A stretch of 64,000 nucleotides of DNA from Rhizobacter sp. Root1221 (GCF_001425785.1 NZ_LMDI01000034.1:30663-94662), one strand, 5' to 3'. Counted from the first letter of the stretch, positions 18,397-27,998 are shown. Numbers and translations are program-made. The notes: generated from the letters alone by a model not told the origin.

Positions 18397-21185
18397 CAGG
18401 CCGCGGGCGGGAACACGGCGGCCCACAACGCCAGCACGGCGTCGCGTTCGGCCGCGAGCAGGCTGTGCTCGAACTGCGTGGGCTTTTCGTCGAGGCGCGC
18501 CCGGTGTTGCGCGCGGCGCAGCTCGCGGTAGGCGTTGGCCGCCTCGCGCCCCACGCCTTCGGGCAGCAGCCCGCAGGCTTCGGCGCGTTGCAGCAGCGCG
18601 ATGTTGCCGACGTTGTCCTGCAGCTCGGGGTGGTTCGCGCTTTCGGCGAGCACGAGCACCTGCACCGCGAACTCGACGTCCATCATGCCGCCGGGGCTGT
18701 GCTTGACGTCGAAGAGTTGCGGCTTGACCGGGTGGGCCGAGCGCACCCGTTCGCGCATGGTGGCCACCTCGGTGCGCAACGCGGCGGGGTCGCGCGCGGC
18801 ACACAACACGGCGCGGCGCACGGCTTCGAACCGGGGCGTGAGCGACACGTCGCCGGCACACAGGCGGGCCCGTGTGACGGCTTGGTGTTCCCACGTCCAC
18901 GCGGTGTTGCTGCCCCGGCCCACCTGGTAGTTCTCGTAGGACTGAAGCGACGTGACCAGCAGGCCCGAGTTGCCGTTGGGGCGCAGCGCGGTGTCGATGT
19001 CGAACAGTTCGCCCGCCGCGGTGCGGGTGGTGAGCCAGTTGATCAGCTTGCGCACGAACGCGGTGTAGATCTCGGGGACCCGGTCGCGGTCGGGTTCGTC
19101 GGCGTCGTCGAACAGGAAGACGACGTCGAGGTCGCTGCCGTAGCCCAGTTCCTTGCCGCCGAGCTTCCCGTACGCAATGATGGCGAACACCGGGTTGTCG
19201 CGGTGGCGCTGGCGCAGGTGGTTCCAGGCCCAGCGCACGGCACATTGCAGCGTGGCATCGGTCAGGGCCGACAGGTCGTCGGCCACCTGTTCGACGGTGA
19301 TGTGGCCTTCGACGTCGCGCACCAGCGTGCGGAACACCTCGGCGTGGTGCGCGCGGCGCAGCGTGTCGAGCAGCGATTCCTCATCGGCCTGATTGAAGCG
19401 GGCCCACGCCACGTGGCGGGCCTCCAGGTCGGCGATGTAGCTGTCACGGTCGAAGCGGCCGTGCAGCAGGCGTTCATCGGCCAGTTCGTCGATCACACCC
19501 GGGTGGCGCATCAGGAACTGGGCCGGCCACCGGGCCAGGCCCAGGAGGCGCAGCAGGCGCACCTGCACCTCGGGGCGCTCCACCAGCAGCGCGAGGTAAC
19601 TCTCGCGGCGCAGCAGGGGTTCGAGCCAGTCGATGAACCGGGTGGCAGCTTCCAGGCTGCACGTGCCGGCCTTGACCGCCTGGGCGGCGCGCATCACGAG
19701 CCGCGCGAGGCGCTGCTTGCTTTCGTCGCGCAGCAGCCGAACCCGCGGGTGGTCGATCCAGGGGCGCACCCGTTCGGCGATGGGCGCGGGCAGCTGTTCG
19801 ATGAATTCTTCGCTGTCGACCGGCTGCGGCGCGGGGCGGCAGCTGCGGCAGCCGTTCGCGGACGCTGCACCCGCCGGCGCCTGGCCGTCGTGCAGCAGCG
19901 CGTCGAATTCCATCGCGACGAACTCGCGCGTTTCGCACAGGGTGTCGAGCAGTTCGCAGGTGTCGGCGTCGCACGCGGCGAGGCCCATGCTGGCGGCGAT
20001 CCAGGCGAGGTCGTGGTCGGCGGTGGGCAGCAGGTGCGTCTGCTGGTCGTCGAGGAACTGGATGCGGTGTTCGAGGCGGCGCAGGAACGTGTAGGCCTCG
20101 GCCAGCCGTTCAGCGCTGGCCGGTTTCATCAGCCCGCCCGTGGTGAGCCGCTGCAGCGCCTTCAGCGTGGAGCGGGTGCGGATCTCGGGGAACTGGCCGC
20201 CGCGCACGACAAGCAGCAGCTGCACGATGAACTCGATCTCGCGGATGCCGCCGCGCGAGAGTTTGACGTCGTTGGCCCGCTCGGGCCGGCCCGCGGCCCG
20301 GCGCTGGGCTTCGTCGCGCACCTTGCGGTGCAGCTGGCGGAGGCCCTCAAACACGCCGTAGTCGAGGTACTTGCGGTAGACGAACGCGGTGACCGTGTCG
20401 CGCAGCGCGATGGCACGGCCGCTGCGCAGGCTCTCGAACGGGGCCACGACGCGGCTCTTGAGCCACGCGAACCGCTCCCACTCGCGGCCCTGCACGAGGA
20501 AGTACTCCTCGAGCATGGACAGGCTCACCACCGGTGGGCCGGAGTTGCCGTTGGGGCGAAGCGCCAGGTCCACGCGGAACACGTTGCCGTCTTCGGTGAC
20601 GTCGCCGATCAGCGCATAGAGGCTGCGGGCCACTTCGGTGAAGTATTCGTGGGCGGACACGCTGCGCGGGCCCGTGGTCTGGCCGGCATCTTCGTAGACG
20701 TAGATCAGGTCGATGTCGGACGACACGTTGAGTTCGTGTGCGCCGAGCTTGCCCATGCCGACGACCCAGAACTCGATGCGCCGGCCTTGTTCGTCGAGTG
20801 GCGGGCCGAAACGGGCGTCCTGGTCGGCGCAGGCCTGGATCACCGCGCGGTCGAGGGTGACCTCGGCCAGTGCGGTCATGGCCCGGGTGATGTCTTCCAT
20901 GGCCGCGTTCTGCTCGATGTCGAGCACCGCCAGGCGTTCCAGCACGAGGTGCCGCGCCACCCGCATGGCGCTCGGCAGCGCACGGCCGCGCGCGACCAGC
21001 AGGTCGATCAGCGCGCCGATGCGTCCGGTGTCGGGCAGGCCGGGGGCGAGGAGCGGCAGGTCGTCGGCATAACGTCGGCGCACGCGCTGGACAAAACGGC
21101 TGTGCTCGGCCAAGGCGCCGATTCCGGGTGCCGCGGCAAGGGCCGTCAGGGCCGGTTTCGCGGCGGATGTGGACTCAGTAACCAT
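18396..21185 (-). CDS. glnE: Glutamine synthetase adenylyltransferase / adenylyl-removing enzyme
   Basis: 929 residues, the usual length. Two nucleotidyltransferase domains: the N-terminal one with VVGMGKLGAHELNVSSDIDL and the C-terminal one with AYGKLGGKELGYGSDLDVVF. Both catalytic Asp pairs are intact, and the conserved RLRPNG/ALRPNGNSG motif occurs in each half. It adenylylates and deadenylylates glutamine synthetase in response to PII. The start ATG at 21185 opens MVTESTSAAKP. The frame is open farther upstream, but that extension lacks family similarity. It heads a transcript with rhombosortase and EamA genes. Confidence 0.95.
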   Translation of the reverse strand: MVTESTSAAKPALTALAAAPGIGALAEHSRFVQRVRRRYADDLPLLAPGLPDTGRIGALIDLLVARGRALPSAMRVARHLVLERLAVLDIEQNAAMEDITRAMTALAEVTLDRAVIQACADQDARFGPPLDEQGRRIEFWVVGMGKLGAHELNVSSDIDLIYVYEDAGQTTGPRSVSAHEYFTEVARSLYALIGDVTEDGNVFRVDLALRPNGNSGPPVVSLSMLEEYFLVQGREWERFAWLKSRVVAPFESLRSGRAIALRDTVTAFVYRKYLDYGVFEGLRQLHRKVRDEAQRRAAGRPERANDVKLSRGGIREIEFIVQLLLVVRGGQFPEIRTRSTLKALQRLTTGGLMKPASAERLAEAYTFLRRLEHRIQFLDDQQTHLLPTADHDLAWIAASMGLAACDADTCELLDTLCETREFVAMEFDALLHDGQAPAGAASANGCRSCRPAPQPVDSEEFIEQLPAPIAERVRPWIDHPRVRLLRDESKQRLARLVMRAAQAVKAGTCSLEAATRFIDWLEPLLRRESYLALLVERPEVQVRLLRLLGLARWPAQFLMRHPGVIDELADERLLHGRFDRDSYIADLEARHVAWARFNQADEESLLDTLRRAHHAEVFRTLVRDVEGHITVEQVADDLSALTDATLQCAVRWAWNHLRQRHRDNPVFAIIAYGKLGGKELGYGSDLDVVFLFDDADEPDRDRVPEIYTAFVRKLINWLTTRTAAGELFDIDTALRPNGNSGLLVTSLQSYENYQVGRGSNTAWTWEHQAVTRARLCAGDVSLTPRFEAVRRAVLCAARDPAALRTEVATMRERVRSAHPVKPQLFDVKHSPGGMMDVEFAVQVLVLAESANHPELQDNVGNIALLQRAEACGLLPEGVGREAANAYRELRRAQHRARLDEKPTQFEHSLLAAERDAVLALWAAVFPPAA

Positions 21186-21405
21186 GAGGTGTTGCAGGCG
21201 TGCCCTCTCGCGTACGGGCCGAACGGGCTGAAAACGCGGCGTGGCCAGGGATTTCGCCGGATTCTGCCCCACAACCAAACCCTCTGCTGGGCGGGGACAC
21301 CCGGGGAAACGCACGGGGATGCAACGTGATGTGTCGTCCCTCACGTTTTCGCGCCGTCCGCTTCGGCGTAAGCTTGGGCACGATGACAACCACAGGGAGA
21401 CCACC

Positions 21406-22263
21406 ATGCTGATCGCCGCCCTGCAAATGGTGTCCACCCCCGACGTGGCCCGCAACCTCGAGCGTGCTGGCGCGCTGATCGCGGAGGCGGCCCAGGCGGG
21501 CGCCCGCATCGTGGCCCTGCCCGAATACTTCTGCCTGATGGGGCACAGCGACCAGGACAAGATCGCCCTGGCGGAAACGCCGGGCGACGGCCCCATCCAG
21601 GCCGCGCTGGCCGCCGCGGCGCGCACGCATGGTGTGTGGGTGATCGGCGGCACGCTGCCGCTGCGGGCCGCCGTACCCGGGCGCGTGCTCAACAGCTGCA
21701 ACGTGTTCGCTCCCGACGGCACGCTGGCCGCGCGCTACGACAAGATGCACCTGTTCCGCTACGACAACGGCCGTGAACGGTACGACGAGGGGGCCGTGCT
21801 CGACGCTGGCAGCCAGCCGGTCGCGTTCGAGGCCGAGGGGCTGCGGGTGGGCCTCAGCATCTGCTACGACCTGCGGTTCCCGGAGCTGTACCGTGCGCTC
21901 ACGGTGCCACCGTGCGACCTGCTGGCCGTGCCGTCGGCCTTCACCCACACCACTGGCCGGGCCCATTGGGAGCTGCTGCTGCGGGCGCGGGCAGTGGAAA
22001 ACCAGTGTTACGTGATCGCCCCGGCCCAGGGTGGCCTGCACGAAAACGGCCGGCGCACGTTCGGCCACAGCCTGGTGGCCGACCCGTGGGGCGAGGTGCT
22101 GGCGATGCGCGAGGAGGGTGAGGGGGTGGTGCTGGCCACGCTGTCGCGCGAGCGCATCCAGGGCGTGCGCGCCCAGTTGCCGGCGCTGTCGCACCGGCGG
22201 GCCGCGTTCGACGGGCCCGTCACCGACGGCCGAACATCATCTGGCGTGCCAGCAACGACTTGA
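21406..22263 (+). CDS. Carbon-nitrogen hydrolase (Nit1-type amidase)
   Basis: 285 residues. Nitrilase superfamily with the Glu-Lys-Cys triad: Glu in ALPEYFCLMG, Lys in YDKMHLFRYD, Cys in SICYDLRFPELYR. The DLRFPELYR and ARAVENQCYVIAPAQGG patterns fit the Nit1/deaminated glutathione amidase branch, which repairs a side product of transaminases. The ATG at 21406 follows GGGAGACC. Divergent from glnE across 220 bases with no further gene, and convergent with ubiH, overlapping it by 44 bases. Confidence 0.88.
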   Translation: MLIAALQMVSTPDVARNLERAGALIAEAAQAGARIVALPEYFCLMGHSDQDKIALAETPGDGPIQAALAAAARTHGVWVIGGTLPLRAAVPGRVLNSCNVFAPDGTLAARYDKMHLFRYDNGRERYDEGAVLDAGSQPVAFEAEGLRVGLSICYDLRFPELYRALTVPPCDLLAVPSAFTHTTGRAHWELLLRARAVENQCYVIAPAQGGLHENGRRTFGHSLVADPWGEVLAMREEGEGVVLATLSRERIQGVRAQLPALSHRRAAFDGPVTDGRTSSGVPATT

Positions 22264-23464
22264 GCGGCGGCGCCACCTGGAGCGCCGCCAGGCCCAGCCC
22301 GCGCAGCGTGCTGAGGCCGGGGAATTGCCAGGTGAAGCTGCGGGCGAGGAAGTCGGTGGCAGCGATCATCGCCCAGCGGTCGGGCGCACGTTGCCACTGG
22401 ATGCGCCGCAGCGCGGTGTCGATGTCGGCGTGGCGGCCCAGCTGGGCCACCAGCTCGCAGGCATCGCGCAACCCGAGGTTCAGGCCTTGGCCGGCCACCG
22501 GGTGCAACGTCTGGGCGGCGTTTCCGATGCGCACGGTGCGGCCGGCCACGAGGCTGCGTTCGGCGTTCAACCCCAGCGGGAACGACTTCAGCCGCGACAG
22601 CCCCACGAGGCGGCCGGTGCCCTGGGCAAACAGCGTGTTCAGCACGGCAAGCCGCTGGGTGTCGTCGAGCGGGGCCACCGGGTCGTCATCCGACGGCACG
22701 CACCAGACGAGCGAGGCCCGTTGTGCGCCGTCGGGCCCGTCGGGCAGCGGCAGCAGCGCGGCGGGGCCGTTCGGGGTGAAGCGTTCATAGGCCACGCCAC
22801 GTTCCCCGCCGGCCAGTGTCACCGTGCCGACCCACGCGGTCTGGTGATAGTCGCGGGTGACCGCCTTGCGGGCCTGGTCCGAGAACACGCCGCCCTCGGC
22901 CACCACGGCGAGGTCGAAACGCTCGGCCACGCCGGCATCGACCTCGACCCCGCCGGGAACCGGTTTCAGCGCACTCACGGGCGTGCCGAAGCGGGCGGCC
23001 AGCCGTGCCGGTTCGGCCGCGCACGCGGCGAACCAGGCGTGCTGCAGTGGTGCCACGATGGCCCCGTACGAGGCCACGGCGCCAAGCTGCGGCACCCGCT
23101 CGTCCTCGGCGCGGATGTGCAGCGCGGGCTCGCGGTCCGACCCCACGGTGAGACCCAGCAGCGCCGGTTGCTGCTGCGACACGTGCACGGCGCGAATGGG
23201 CATTGCGTTCGCGGCGATCCGCGGCCACACCTTCAAACGTTCGAGGATCTGCACGCTGCCGAGCGACAGGGCGAGCGTGCGCGCGTCGGCGGCCACCGGG
23301 GCGTCGGCCGGGCGGGTGTCGAAGACACAAACGCGGGCGTTTGGAAGCAGGCGCGCAGCTTGCAAGGCTAACGTCAGCCCGACCGGGCCGGCACCTACGA
23401 CGGCAATAGCGGTCGAAAGTTCCGGTAAATCGTGCAAGGCGGTAGTTTTTGTGAGGCGTGTCAC
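22220..23464 (-). CDS. ubiH: UbiH-family ubiquinone hydroxylase
   Basis: About 414 residues. FAD-dependent aromatic hydroxylase of the UbiH/UbiF/VisC family: N-terminal AVVGAGPVGLTLALQAA, then DARTLALS, and the second FAD motif RIGNAAQTLHPVAGQGLNLG. The GNAAQTLHP form is typical of UbiH (2-octaprenyl-6-methoxyphenol hydroxylase). It acts in the ubiquinone assembly complex at the inner membrane. The start is uncertain: GTG at 23464 has an AAGG nine bases upstream, TTG at 23437 would be nine codons shorter, and no ATG lies close to the FAD motif. Confidence 0.85.
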   Translation of the reverse strand: MTRLTKTTALHDLPELSTAIAVVGAGPVGLTLALQAARLLPNARVCVFDTRPADAPVAADARTLALSLGSVQILERLKVWPRIAANAMPIRAVHVSQQQPALLGLTVGSDREPALHIRAEDERVPQLGAVASYGAIVAPLQHAWFAACAAEPARLAARFGTPVSALKPVPGGVEVDAGVAERFDLAVVAEGGVFSDQARKAVTRDYHQTAWVGTVTLAGGERGVAYERFTPNGPAALLPLPDGPDGAQRASLVWCVPSDDDPVAPLDDTQRLAVLNTLFAQGTGRLVGLSRLKSFPLGLNAERSLVAGRTVRIGNAAQTLHPVAGQGLNLGLRDACELVAQLGRHADIDTALRRIQWQRAPDRWAMIAATDFLARSFTWQFPGLSTLRGLGLAALQVAPPLKSLLARQMMFGRR

Positions 23465-23635
23465 GAATGGATGCCTTGTGTCCAACAAGTGGTTTTTCGC
23501 GCACCCCTGAACAGGGGGCATCGTGTCCCGCATTGTCCCCCGTGCCCGCGGGGGTCGAACAGCCACACCGCTTCGCATGACATGGCACATTCTGGTCAGG
23601 CATTCTCTGCCAAGCAATTCATCTGGAGGTAGTAC

Positions 23636-24136
23636 ATGAAACTGAAAATGTTGGCTGTGGCGGTTGCACTTGCGGCAGCCGGGGCGTCGCAAGCCGCGAC
23701 GTTCAATCTGGGCACGCTGAGCACCGAACAGACGAAAGTGTTCGGCAACACGTTCGGCTGGGGCCAGACATTCACGGACGTCTTCAACTTCACCCTGGCT
23801 GACAACGGCCGTTCGTACGGCGGCACGCTGGCATACGACCTCACCGACTGGGGTGGCATCTCGCTGACCTCGCTGTCGCTGAGTGGTGGCAGCCTGTCCA
23901 GCGCGGTGACGGACAGCAGCCCGGAGACGTTCTCCTTCAGCAACCTGCTGGCTGGCACCTACAGCCTGACCGTCAGTGGCCAGGCCACCGGGCTGGGCCT
24001 CGTCGGTTACCTCGGCACGGTCCGCGCCGAAGCGGTCGCTGCGCCGGTGCCGGAACCCGAAACCCTGGCGATGATGGCGCTGGGCCTCGGTGTCATGGGC
24101 TTCGTGGCCCGCCGCCGCAAGCAGTCGGCCAAGTGA
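23636..24136 (+). CDS. FxDxF-type PEP-CTERM surface protein
   Basis: 166 residues. Signal peptide 1-20 (ending ASQA), Gly/Ser/Thr-rich beta-type body with the FxDxF motif FTDVF at 46-50, and a C-terminal sorting signal at about 139-163: VPEPETLAMM, a hydrophobic helix and the basic end ARRRK. Such proteins are cut and handed over by an exosortase at the inner membrane. Strong GGAGG site 7 bases before the ATG. A strong terminator follows at 24171. The epsD-xrtB-epsI unit begins about 200 bases downstream, so this is a plausible local substrate. Confidence 0.9.
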   Translation: MKLKMLAVAVALAAAGASQAATFNLGTLSTEQTKVFGNTFGWGQTFTDVFNFTLADNGRSYGGTLAYDLTDWGGISLTSLSLSGGSLSSAVTDSSPETFSFSNLLAGTYSLTVSGQATGLGLVGYLGTVRAEAVAAPVPEPETLAMMALGLGVMGFVARRRKQSAK

Positions 24137-24170
24137 ACCCACGGCGCCGCTCGCGGCGCCGGTCACCCCA

Positions 24171-24195
24171 GGCGGATCATTCGATCCGCCTTTTT
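24171..24195 (+). terminator. Intrinsic terminator after the PEP-CTERM gene
   Basis: GGCGGATC (24171-24178), loop ATTC, GATCCGCC (24183-24190), then TTTTT. An 8-bp perfect stem followed by a T tract, 35 bases after the stop. It separates the PEP-CTERM gene from epsD-xrtB-epsI. Confidence 0.92.
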
Positions 24196-24344
24196 CACGC
24201 CTGCTCACCAGCCCCTGCTCTGCAGTCGTGAATTCCCGGTGGGGCCTACTTGGCTGTGCCATGCTCGCCCCCCAGACTCGGGATGCCACCCGGCGCCCAA
24301 GGCGTTACGCTCCCGTCTTTCGTCCCCGGCCCAGGAAAACCTCC

Positions 24345-25268
24345 ATGCCCTTGCTGATCTCCTCCGTCGCCCGCCGCACCACCCTGCTGACCGCCGTGCT
24401 GTGCCTTTCGCTGGTGACCGCCGCCTGCGGCAAGGGCGACGACAAGAAGGCCCCGTCGCAGGTGGCCGTGAAGGTCAATGGCGAGGAAGTGTCCGTCCAC
24501 CAGGTGGACCTGATGCTGCGCCGCCAGGCGGCCAACGTGCCGGCGGGCCAGCAGGATGCCGCGGCGCGCCGCGTGATCGAGGCCCTCGTCGACCAGGAAC
24601 TCACCGCCCAGGCCGCCCGCAAGGACAAGCTCGACCAGGACCCGCGGGTCGTGCAGATGATGGAGGCGGCCAAGCGCGACGTGCTGGCCCGCGTCTACCT
24701 GGAACGCCTGAGCGACAAGGTCACCGAACCGTCGAGCGACGAGATCGACCGCTACTACGACTCGCACCCGAACCTGTTCAGCCAGCGCCGCCTGTACTCG
24801 CTGCAGGAAACCACCGTGGCCCTCCCGGCCGACAACGTCGCGGCGCTGAAGGCCAAGCTCGAAGCCACCACCAGCGTCGACAAGCTCAACGAGGTGCTTC
24901 GCGCCGAGTCCGTGCGGTTCTCTTCGCGGCAGACGTCCATTTCGGCGGAGGATGTGCCGCTCGGCCTGCTGGACCAGCTCGCCGCGCTGAAGGAAGGCCA
25001 GTCCATCATGCAGGTGCGCGAAGGCGCCGGCCGGGTGCTGACGCTGATCAGCGCCCAGCTGTCGCCCATCGCGCCGGCACCGGCCAAGCGCCTGATCGCC
25101 AGCTACCTCATCAACGACCGCAAGCGCACCACGCTGCAGCACGGTGTGAAAGCGCTGCGTGAGCAGGCCAAGATCGAGTACCAGGGCCGTTACGCCGAAC
25201 TCGTGAACGCCGCGGCCAGCGCGCCGGCCGCCCCGGCGGAGGCGCCGCCCGCCGCGTCCGCGCCCTGA
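24345..25268 (+). CDS. epsD: EpsD-family peptidyl-prolyl isomerase lipoprotein
   Basis: 307 residues. Lipoprotein signal with lipobox TAAC at about residue 28, SurA-like chaperone helices (VAVKVNGEEVSVHQVDLML, IEALVDQELTAQAARKDKLD) and a degenerate parvulin-like region, ending in an Ala/Pro-rich tail. This architecture is that of EpsD proteins encoded beside exosortases and exopolysaccharide genes. It lies 7 bases upstream of xrtB, so it is the first gene of the epsD-xrtB-epsI operon. It probably helps fold periplasmic or outer-membrane parts of the system. Confidence 0.85.
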   Translation: MPLLISSVARRTTLLTAVLCLSLVTAACGKGDDKKAPSQVAVKVNGEEVSVHQVDLMLRRQAANVPAGQQDAAARRVIEALVDQELTAQAARKDKLDQDPRVVQMMEAAKRDVLARVYLERLSDKVTEPSSDEIDRYYDSHPNLFSQRRLYSLQETTVALPADNVAALKAKLEATTSVDKLNEVLRAESVRFSSRQTSISAEDVPLGLLDQLAALKEGQSIMQVREGAGRVLTLISAQLSPIAPAPAKRLIASYLINDRKRTTLQHGVKALREQAKIEYQGRYAELVNAAASAPAAPAEAPPAASAP

Positions 25269-25275
25269 GAGGCTG

Positions 25276-26187
25276 ATGCCCGCCATGGCCGACCTCGCCA
25301 CCGCCACCACCCCCCGCCGCCCCGCCGGCTGGGCGGACCGCCTGCTGGCGCCGCTCGACCCCGTTGCCGCGGTGCTCGTGGTGATGGGCGTGCTGCTGCT
25401 CTACGTTCCCACCTACTGGGACCTGCTGTACGGCTTCTGGTCTGGCCAGAGCCAGGGGCACGAGCCGCTCGTGGTGATGATCTGCGCGTGGCTGCTGTGG
25501 CGCAAGCGCGAGGACGTGGCCCGCCTGGACCAACCCGGCGCACCGCGCAGCACGGCGCTGGTGCTGGGTTTCGGCCTGCTGATGTACGTGTTCGGGCGCA
25601 CGCAGCAGTTCGTGCGGCTCGAACTGATCTCCCAGGTGTTCGTGCTCGCCGCCATCCCGCTTTACTACCGCGGTTGGGCAGGGGTGCGCCAGATCTGGTT
25701 CCCGCTCTTTTTCCTGATGTTCGTGGTGCCCTTGCCGTACGCGGCCGTGATGGCGATCACCAGCCCGCTCAAGTCCGCGGTGTCGGTGGTGGCCACCACC
25801 GCGATGTCCGCCCTCGGCTACCCCATCGGCCGCTCGGGCGTGGTCATCACCATCGGCCAATACCAGCTGCTCGTTGCGGAAGCCTGCGCGGGGTTGCAGA
25901 CCATGTTCACGCTCGAGGCCATGGGGCTGCTGTACACGAACCTGATGGCCTACCGCTCGGCCGTGCGCAGCGTGATCCTGGCGGTGATGGTGGTGCCGGT
26001 GGCGTTCTGCGCGAACGTCGTGCGCGTCATCATCCTCGTGCTCATCACGTACCACCTCGGCGACGAGGTGGGGCAGGGGTTCGTGCACGGCTTCGCCGGC
26101 ATGGTGCTGTTCGCCGTGGCCCTCGTGTTCATCATGGGCTTCGACCGCCTGCTCGGCGCGGTGTTGCCGGAACGGTTCGCCAAATGA
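25276..26187 (+). CDS. xrtB: Exosortase B
   Basis: 303 residues with eight or more membrane helices. The exosortase triad is intact: Cys204 in VAEACAGLQTMF, Arg250 in NVVRVIIL and His271 in GFVHGFAGMVLF. It is a membrane transpeptidase-like enzyme that cleaves and sorts PEP-CTERM proteins. The B-type call rests on the adjoining epsI and epsD and on the N-terminal DPVAAVLVVMGVLLLYVPTY pattern. It overlaps epsI by four bases (ATGA). Confidence 0.9.
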   Translation: MPAMADLATATTPRRPAGWADRLLAPLDPVAAVLVVMGVLLLYVPTYWDLLYGFWSGQSQGHEPLVVMICAWLLWRKREDVARLDQPGAPRSTALVLGFGLLMYVFGRTQQFVRLELISQVFVLAAIPLYYRGWAGVRQIWFPLFFLMFVVPLPYAAVMAITSPLKSAVSVVATTAMSALGYPIGRSGVVITIGQYQLLVAEACAGLQTMFTLEAMGLLYTNLMAYRSAVRSVILAVMVVPVAFCANVVRVIILVLITYHLGDEVGQGFVHGFAGMVLFAVALVFIMGFDRLLGAVLPERFAK

Positions 26188-26879
26188 CGCTTTCCCTCGC
26201 GCGCCGAAAGGCCCTCGTGCTGGCCGCCGCCATGGGCGGTGCCGCGGCGCTCGCCGTGGTGGCCAAGCCCACCCGGCGGCTCGCCGACGAGCGGCCGCCC
26301 GTCAAGCTCGAATCCGTGTTCCCGGCGCGCTTCGGCGACTGGCAGACCGCCCCGGTGGCCGGTGCGCTGGTGCGCCCGGCGGACGAGGCGGGCCGTTTCT
26401 ATGGCATCTACGACCAGGTACTCGAACGGATCTACGTGCACCCGAGCGGTGAACGCATGATGCTGTCGGTGGCCTATGGCACCGAACAGTCGGTGGGGCT
26501 GCAGGTGCACCGCCCCGAGGTCTGCTACCCGGGCAGCGGGTTTGTCATCACGCGGCTGCAGCGCCTCGACCTGCCCGTGGCCGGCCGGGCCCTGCCGGGT
26601 TCGCGCCTGCTGGCCACCCACTCGAGCCGCTCGGAACCCATCACGTATTGGACGGTGCTGGGCGACGTGGTCGAAAACGACAGCCGGGCATTCCGCTGGC
26701 GCCAGCTGAAGTTCGGGCTGCAGGGGCAGATCCTCGACGGCATGCTGGTTCGGGTCTCGTCGTTCGACACCGATCCCGAACGGGCGTGGACCCGCCAGGC
26801 GGCGTTTGCCTCCGAGCTGGTGGCCGCGGTGCCCGAGGCGTTGCGGGTGCGTGTCATCGGGAAACCCGCCGCACCCTGA
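26184..26879 (+). CDS. epsI: EpsI-family exosortase-associated protein
   Basis: 231 residues. N-terminal membrane anchor (about 8-27), then the EpsI domain with FPARFGDWQTAP, YGTEQSVGLQVHRPEVCYPGSGF and PITYWTVLGD. The conserved RPEVCYPGSGF Cys is present. In other exosortases this domain is fused to the C-terminus; here it is a separate gene whose ATG overlaps the xrtB stop. The exact role is unknown, but it is always paired with exosortase function. Confidence 0.9.
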   Translation: MTLSLARRKALVLAAAMGGAAALAVVAKPTRRLADERPPVKLESVFPARFGDWQTAPVAGALVRPADEAGRFYGIYDQVLERIYVHPSGERMMLSVAYGTEQSVGLQVHRPEVCYPGSGFVITRLQRLDLPVAGRALPGSRLLATHSSRSEPITYWTVLGDVVENDSRAFRWRQLKFGLQGQILDGMLVRVSSFDTDPERAWTRQAAFASELVAAVPEALRVRVIGKPAAP

Positions 26880-26951
26880 CCCACTTCAGGGGGAACGGGG
26901 TCCGGTTTCGGATGGCCCTATGATTCAACATATCTTCACGGGGAGCGCGAC

Positions 26952-27998
26952 ATGGGCCTGATGGATTTCATCAAGAAGCAGTTCATCGACGTACTGGAAT
27001 GGACCGAGTCCGGCGACGGTGTCATCGCCTGGCGCTATCCCATGGCCGGCAACGAAATCCAGTACGGCGGTTCACTGACGGTGCGCGAATCGCAAGTGGC
27101 TGTCTTCGTCAACGAAGGCAAGGTGGCTGACGTGTTCGGCCCCGGCATGCACAAGCTCACCACGCAGACGCTGCCAGTGCTGACGTACCTGAAGAACTGG
27201 GACAAGCTGTTCGAGAGCCCGTTCAAGAGTGACGTGTACTTCTTCAGCACGCGCCAGCAGGTGGACCAGCGCTGGGGCACGTCGCAGCCGGTGACCATCC
27301 GCGACAAGGATTTTGGTGCCGTGCGCCTGCGCGCGTTCGGCAACTACAGCTACCGCGTCGTCGACGCGAAGAAGTTCCACACCGAGATCTCCGGCACACG
27401 TGACGTGTACACCGTGGCCGACCTCGATGGCCAGTTGCGCGGCCTGATGCTGCAGCACATCTCGGACGCCGTGGCGTCCAGCGGTGTCGCGTTCCTCGAC
27501 CTCGCGGCCAACCAGGTCGAGTTCGCGAAGGCGCTGCTGGAGGCCACCGCGCCGTCGTTCGAGGCCATCGGGCTGAAGCTCGAGGCCGTGACGATGCAGA
27601 ACGTGTCGCTGCCCGAGGAGCTGCAGAAGATCCTCGACCAGAAGATCGGCATGGGCATGGTCGGTGGCGACATGGGCAAGTTCATGCAGTACCAGACGGC
27701 CCAGGCCATCCCGAAGTTCGCCGAAGGGGCGGGCCAGGGCGGCGGTATCGCGGGCGACGCCATGGGCCTCGGCGCTGGCGTGGCGCTCGGCCAGGTGCTG
27801 GCCGGCCAGCTGTCGCAGGGGCTGCAGCCGCCCGCCGCGGCAACCCCTGTCGCCGCTGCGGCTGCAGTGGCCGCCGGCGTGAAGCCCGAGGACGTGATGG
27901 CCACGCTCGAGAAACTCGGCGAGCTGAAGTCCAAGGGCATCCTGACCCAGGAAGAATTCGACGCCAAGAAAGCGGAACTGCTGAAGAAGCTGGTGTGA
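26952..27998 (+). CDS. SPFH-domain protein with C-terminal SHOCT motif
   Basis: 348 residues. N-terminal SPFH/Band-7-like region (about 1-220: GDGVIAWRYPMAGNEIQYGG, VRESQVAVFVNEGKVADVFG), then a Gly/Ala-rich flexible part and a C-terminal SHOCT-like short helical motif (LEKLGELKSKGILTQEEFDA). Known relatives are annotated as virion-core-protein-like. They are membrane-associated scaffolds and often adjoin zinc-ribbon proteins. Here it precedes the DUF4178 zinc-ribbon gene by 64 bases. TATGAT at 26920-26925 may be its -10. Confidence 0.85.
   Translation: MGLMDFIKKQFIDVLEWTESGDGVIAWRYPMAGNEIQYGGSLTVRESQVAVFVNEGKVADVFGPGMHKLTTQTLPVLTYLKNWDKLFESPFKSDVYFFSTRQQVDQRWGTSQPVTIRDKDFGAVRLRAFGNYSYRVVDAKKFHTEISGTRDVYTVADLDGQLRGLMLQHISDAVASSGVAFLDLAANQVEFAKALLEATAPSFEAIGLKLEAVTMQNVSLPEELQKILDQKIGMGMVGGDMGKFMQYQTAQAIPKFAEGAGQGGGIAGDAMGLGAGVALGQVLAGQLSQGLQPPAAATPVAAAAAVAAGVKPEDVMATLEKLGELKSKGILTQEEFDAKKAELLKKLV

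Noticed and set aside
18465-21329. A 954-codon open frame on the plus strand opposite glnE
   Set aside because: glnE is unambiguous with both catalytic domains; the opposite frame is a codon-bias artefact.
23580-23610. Sigma-54-like TGGCAC upstream of the PEP-CTERM gene
   Set aside because: The required GC element about 5 bases after GGCAC is missing (no TTGC at the right spacing), so the match is not credible.
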